A stretch of DNA of 5,579 bases from Bacteroidaceae bacterium (GTDB lineage Bacteria > Bacteroidota > Bacteroidia > Bacteroidales > Bacteroidaceae): NCBI GenBank assembly GCA_900768625.1, contig CAAGDO010000145.1, forward strand, positions 1 to 5,579, in the 5' to 3' direction. The position numbers and the translations under genes were made by a program. Below are positions 5,358-5,579 of this stretch, piece by piece. The first letter of the stretch is position 1, and the number at the start of each line of letters is the position of its first letter. The notes beneath the pieces were generated by a model. It was not told the DNA's origin and made no database searches. It saw nothing but the letters and a program-made list of their open reading frames with translations.

Positions 5358-5550
5358 AATGACCGACAATGGCCCATTCATCAGAATGAATACTGCTTGC
5401 TCCGCACGCAATTCTTGCCCACAGCGTGCGCAGCACGCCATTAACGACCATTTCCACAGCTACGCTACGGGCAAAACCATTGACGGACATGGCGCACCAT
5501 TGCCCACAAAGAAAACATTGACGCTCATTAACGGCCCATTGGCGGACATT
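5358..5550. repeat. Helically phased array of degenerate CATTrACGG motifs
   Basis: CATT (once CATG) starts at 5439, 5449, 5478, 5488, 5498, 5516, 5526, 5537 and 5547. The steps are 10, 29, 10, 10, 18, 10, 11 and 10 bases. Several copies extend to CATTGACGG, CATTAACGG, CATTGGCGG or CATTAACGA. On the other side of a hairpin-rich centre the motif appears inverted as AATG at 5358, 5368 and 5385. The arrangement places most motifs on one face of the helix. The sequence is too degenerate for a recent tandem repeat and is not a CRISPR array. It could be a multi-site protein-binding region or an eroded repetitive element. The long minus-strand frame across it is a by-product of the repeats. Confidence 0.6.
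5403..5438. repeat. Two mutually exclusive hairpins
   Basis: Segment A, CGCACGC (5403-5409), can pair with B, GCGTGCG (5424-5430), giving 7 bp with a 14-nt loop. B's GCGTGC (5424-5429) can instead pair with C, GCACGC (5433-5438), giving 6 bp with a GCA loop. The two pairings exclude each other. A small hairpin ATTCAT-CAGA-ATGAAT lies just upstream at 5376-5391. Function unknown. Confidence 0.5.
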
Positions 5551-5564
5551 AACGTTGAAAAACC

Positions 5565-5575
5565 GCGCGAAGCGC
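5565..5575. repeat. GCGC-GAA-GCGC minihairpin at the window edge
   Basis: A four-pair stem with a GAA triloop. It contains GCGAAGC, the same core found in the H2 loop of both three-hairpin elements (5089-5095, and inverted at 5277-5283). It may be part of a further repeat copy cut off by the window end. Confidence 0.5.
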
Positions 5576-5579
5576 AAAT

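Noticed and set aside
5439..5550. CRISPR array
   Set aside because: The repeats are about 10 bp and degenerate, with no unique spacers of CRISPR length and no cas genes nearby.
5314..5577. 87-codon frame on the minus strand at the right end
   Set aside because: It is generated by the CATT/AATG repeats and by a hairpin of the right-hand structured element. The repeated V-N-x-R pattern is the repeat translated, not a protein domain.

Overview
The window looks like chromosomal DNA from a Bacteroidales bacterium, probably Prevotella-like. Three things point there. The YbeY protein has the Bacteroidetes variant of the metal motif. The promoters fit the Bacteroidetes -7 consensus TAnnTTTG, with exact matches upstream of ruvB and of the restriction gene. 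Genes lack clear Shine-Dalgarno sequences. The genus is an inference and the phylum is fairly safe.

Layout, left to right. Positions 1-724 hold no convincing gene. They contain a perfect 42-bp palindrome built from a 22-bp tandem duplication (11-56), a 20-nt alternating purine-pyrimidine run (244-263) and an inverted repeat (671-701) just before a small helix-turn-helix protein gene (725-946, + strand). That gene ends at a strong intrinsic terminator (977-1021). Everything from 1114 to 4888 is on the minus strand. Read in the direction of transcription it is ruvB (4888-3842), ybeY (3798-3379), a 161-bp gap with its own promoter, a type II restriction endonuclease of the Eco47II/Sau96I-like family (3217-2471) and a DNA cytosine-5 methyltransferase (2448-1114). 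Positions 4889-5579 are again non-coding but very structured. They contain two inverted copies of a roughly 100-bp three-hairpin element (5051-5160 and 5224-5321), then an array of CATT-type motifs spaced about one helical turn apart (5358-5550) and a group of small hairpins.

How the parts work together. ruvB and ybeY are housekeeping genes (Holliday-junction branch migration; rRNA maturation) and probably share one transcript. The restriction and methyltransferase genes form a tight two-gene operon, AT-rich compared with ruvB and ybeY, and look horizontally acquired. The predicted recognition sequence is GGNCC. The methyltransferase carries an N-terminal helix-turn-helix domain, which suggests that it also controls expression of the operon. 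No GGNCC site lies between about 961 and 3442, while eleven lie in the rest of the window.

The least explained parts are the non-coding structures at both ends: the nested palindrome on the left, and the paired covarying hairpin elements with the helically phased CATT array on the right. The latter resemble REP/BIME-type or non-autonomous mobile elements, but I cannot name the family from the sequence alone.
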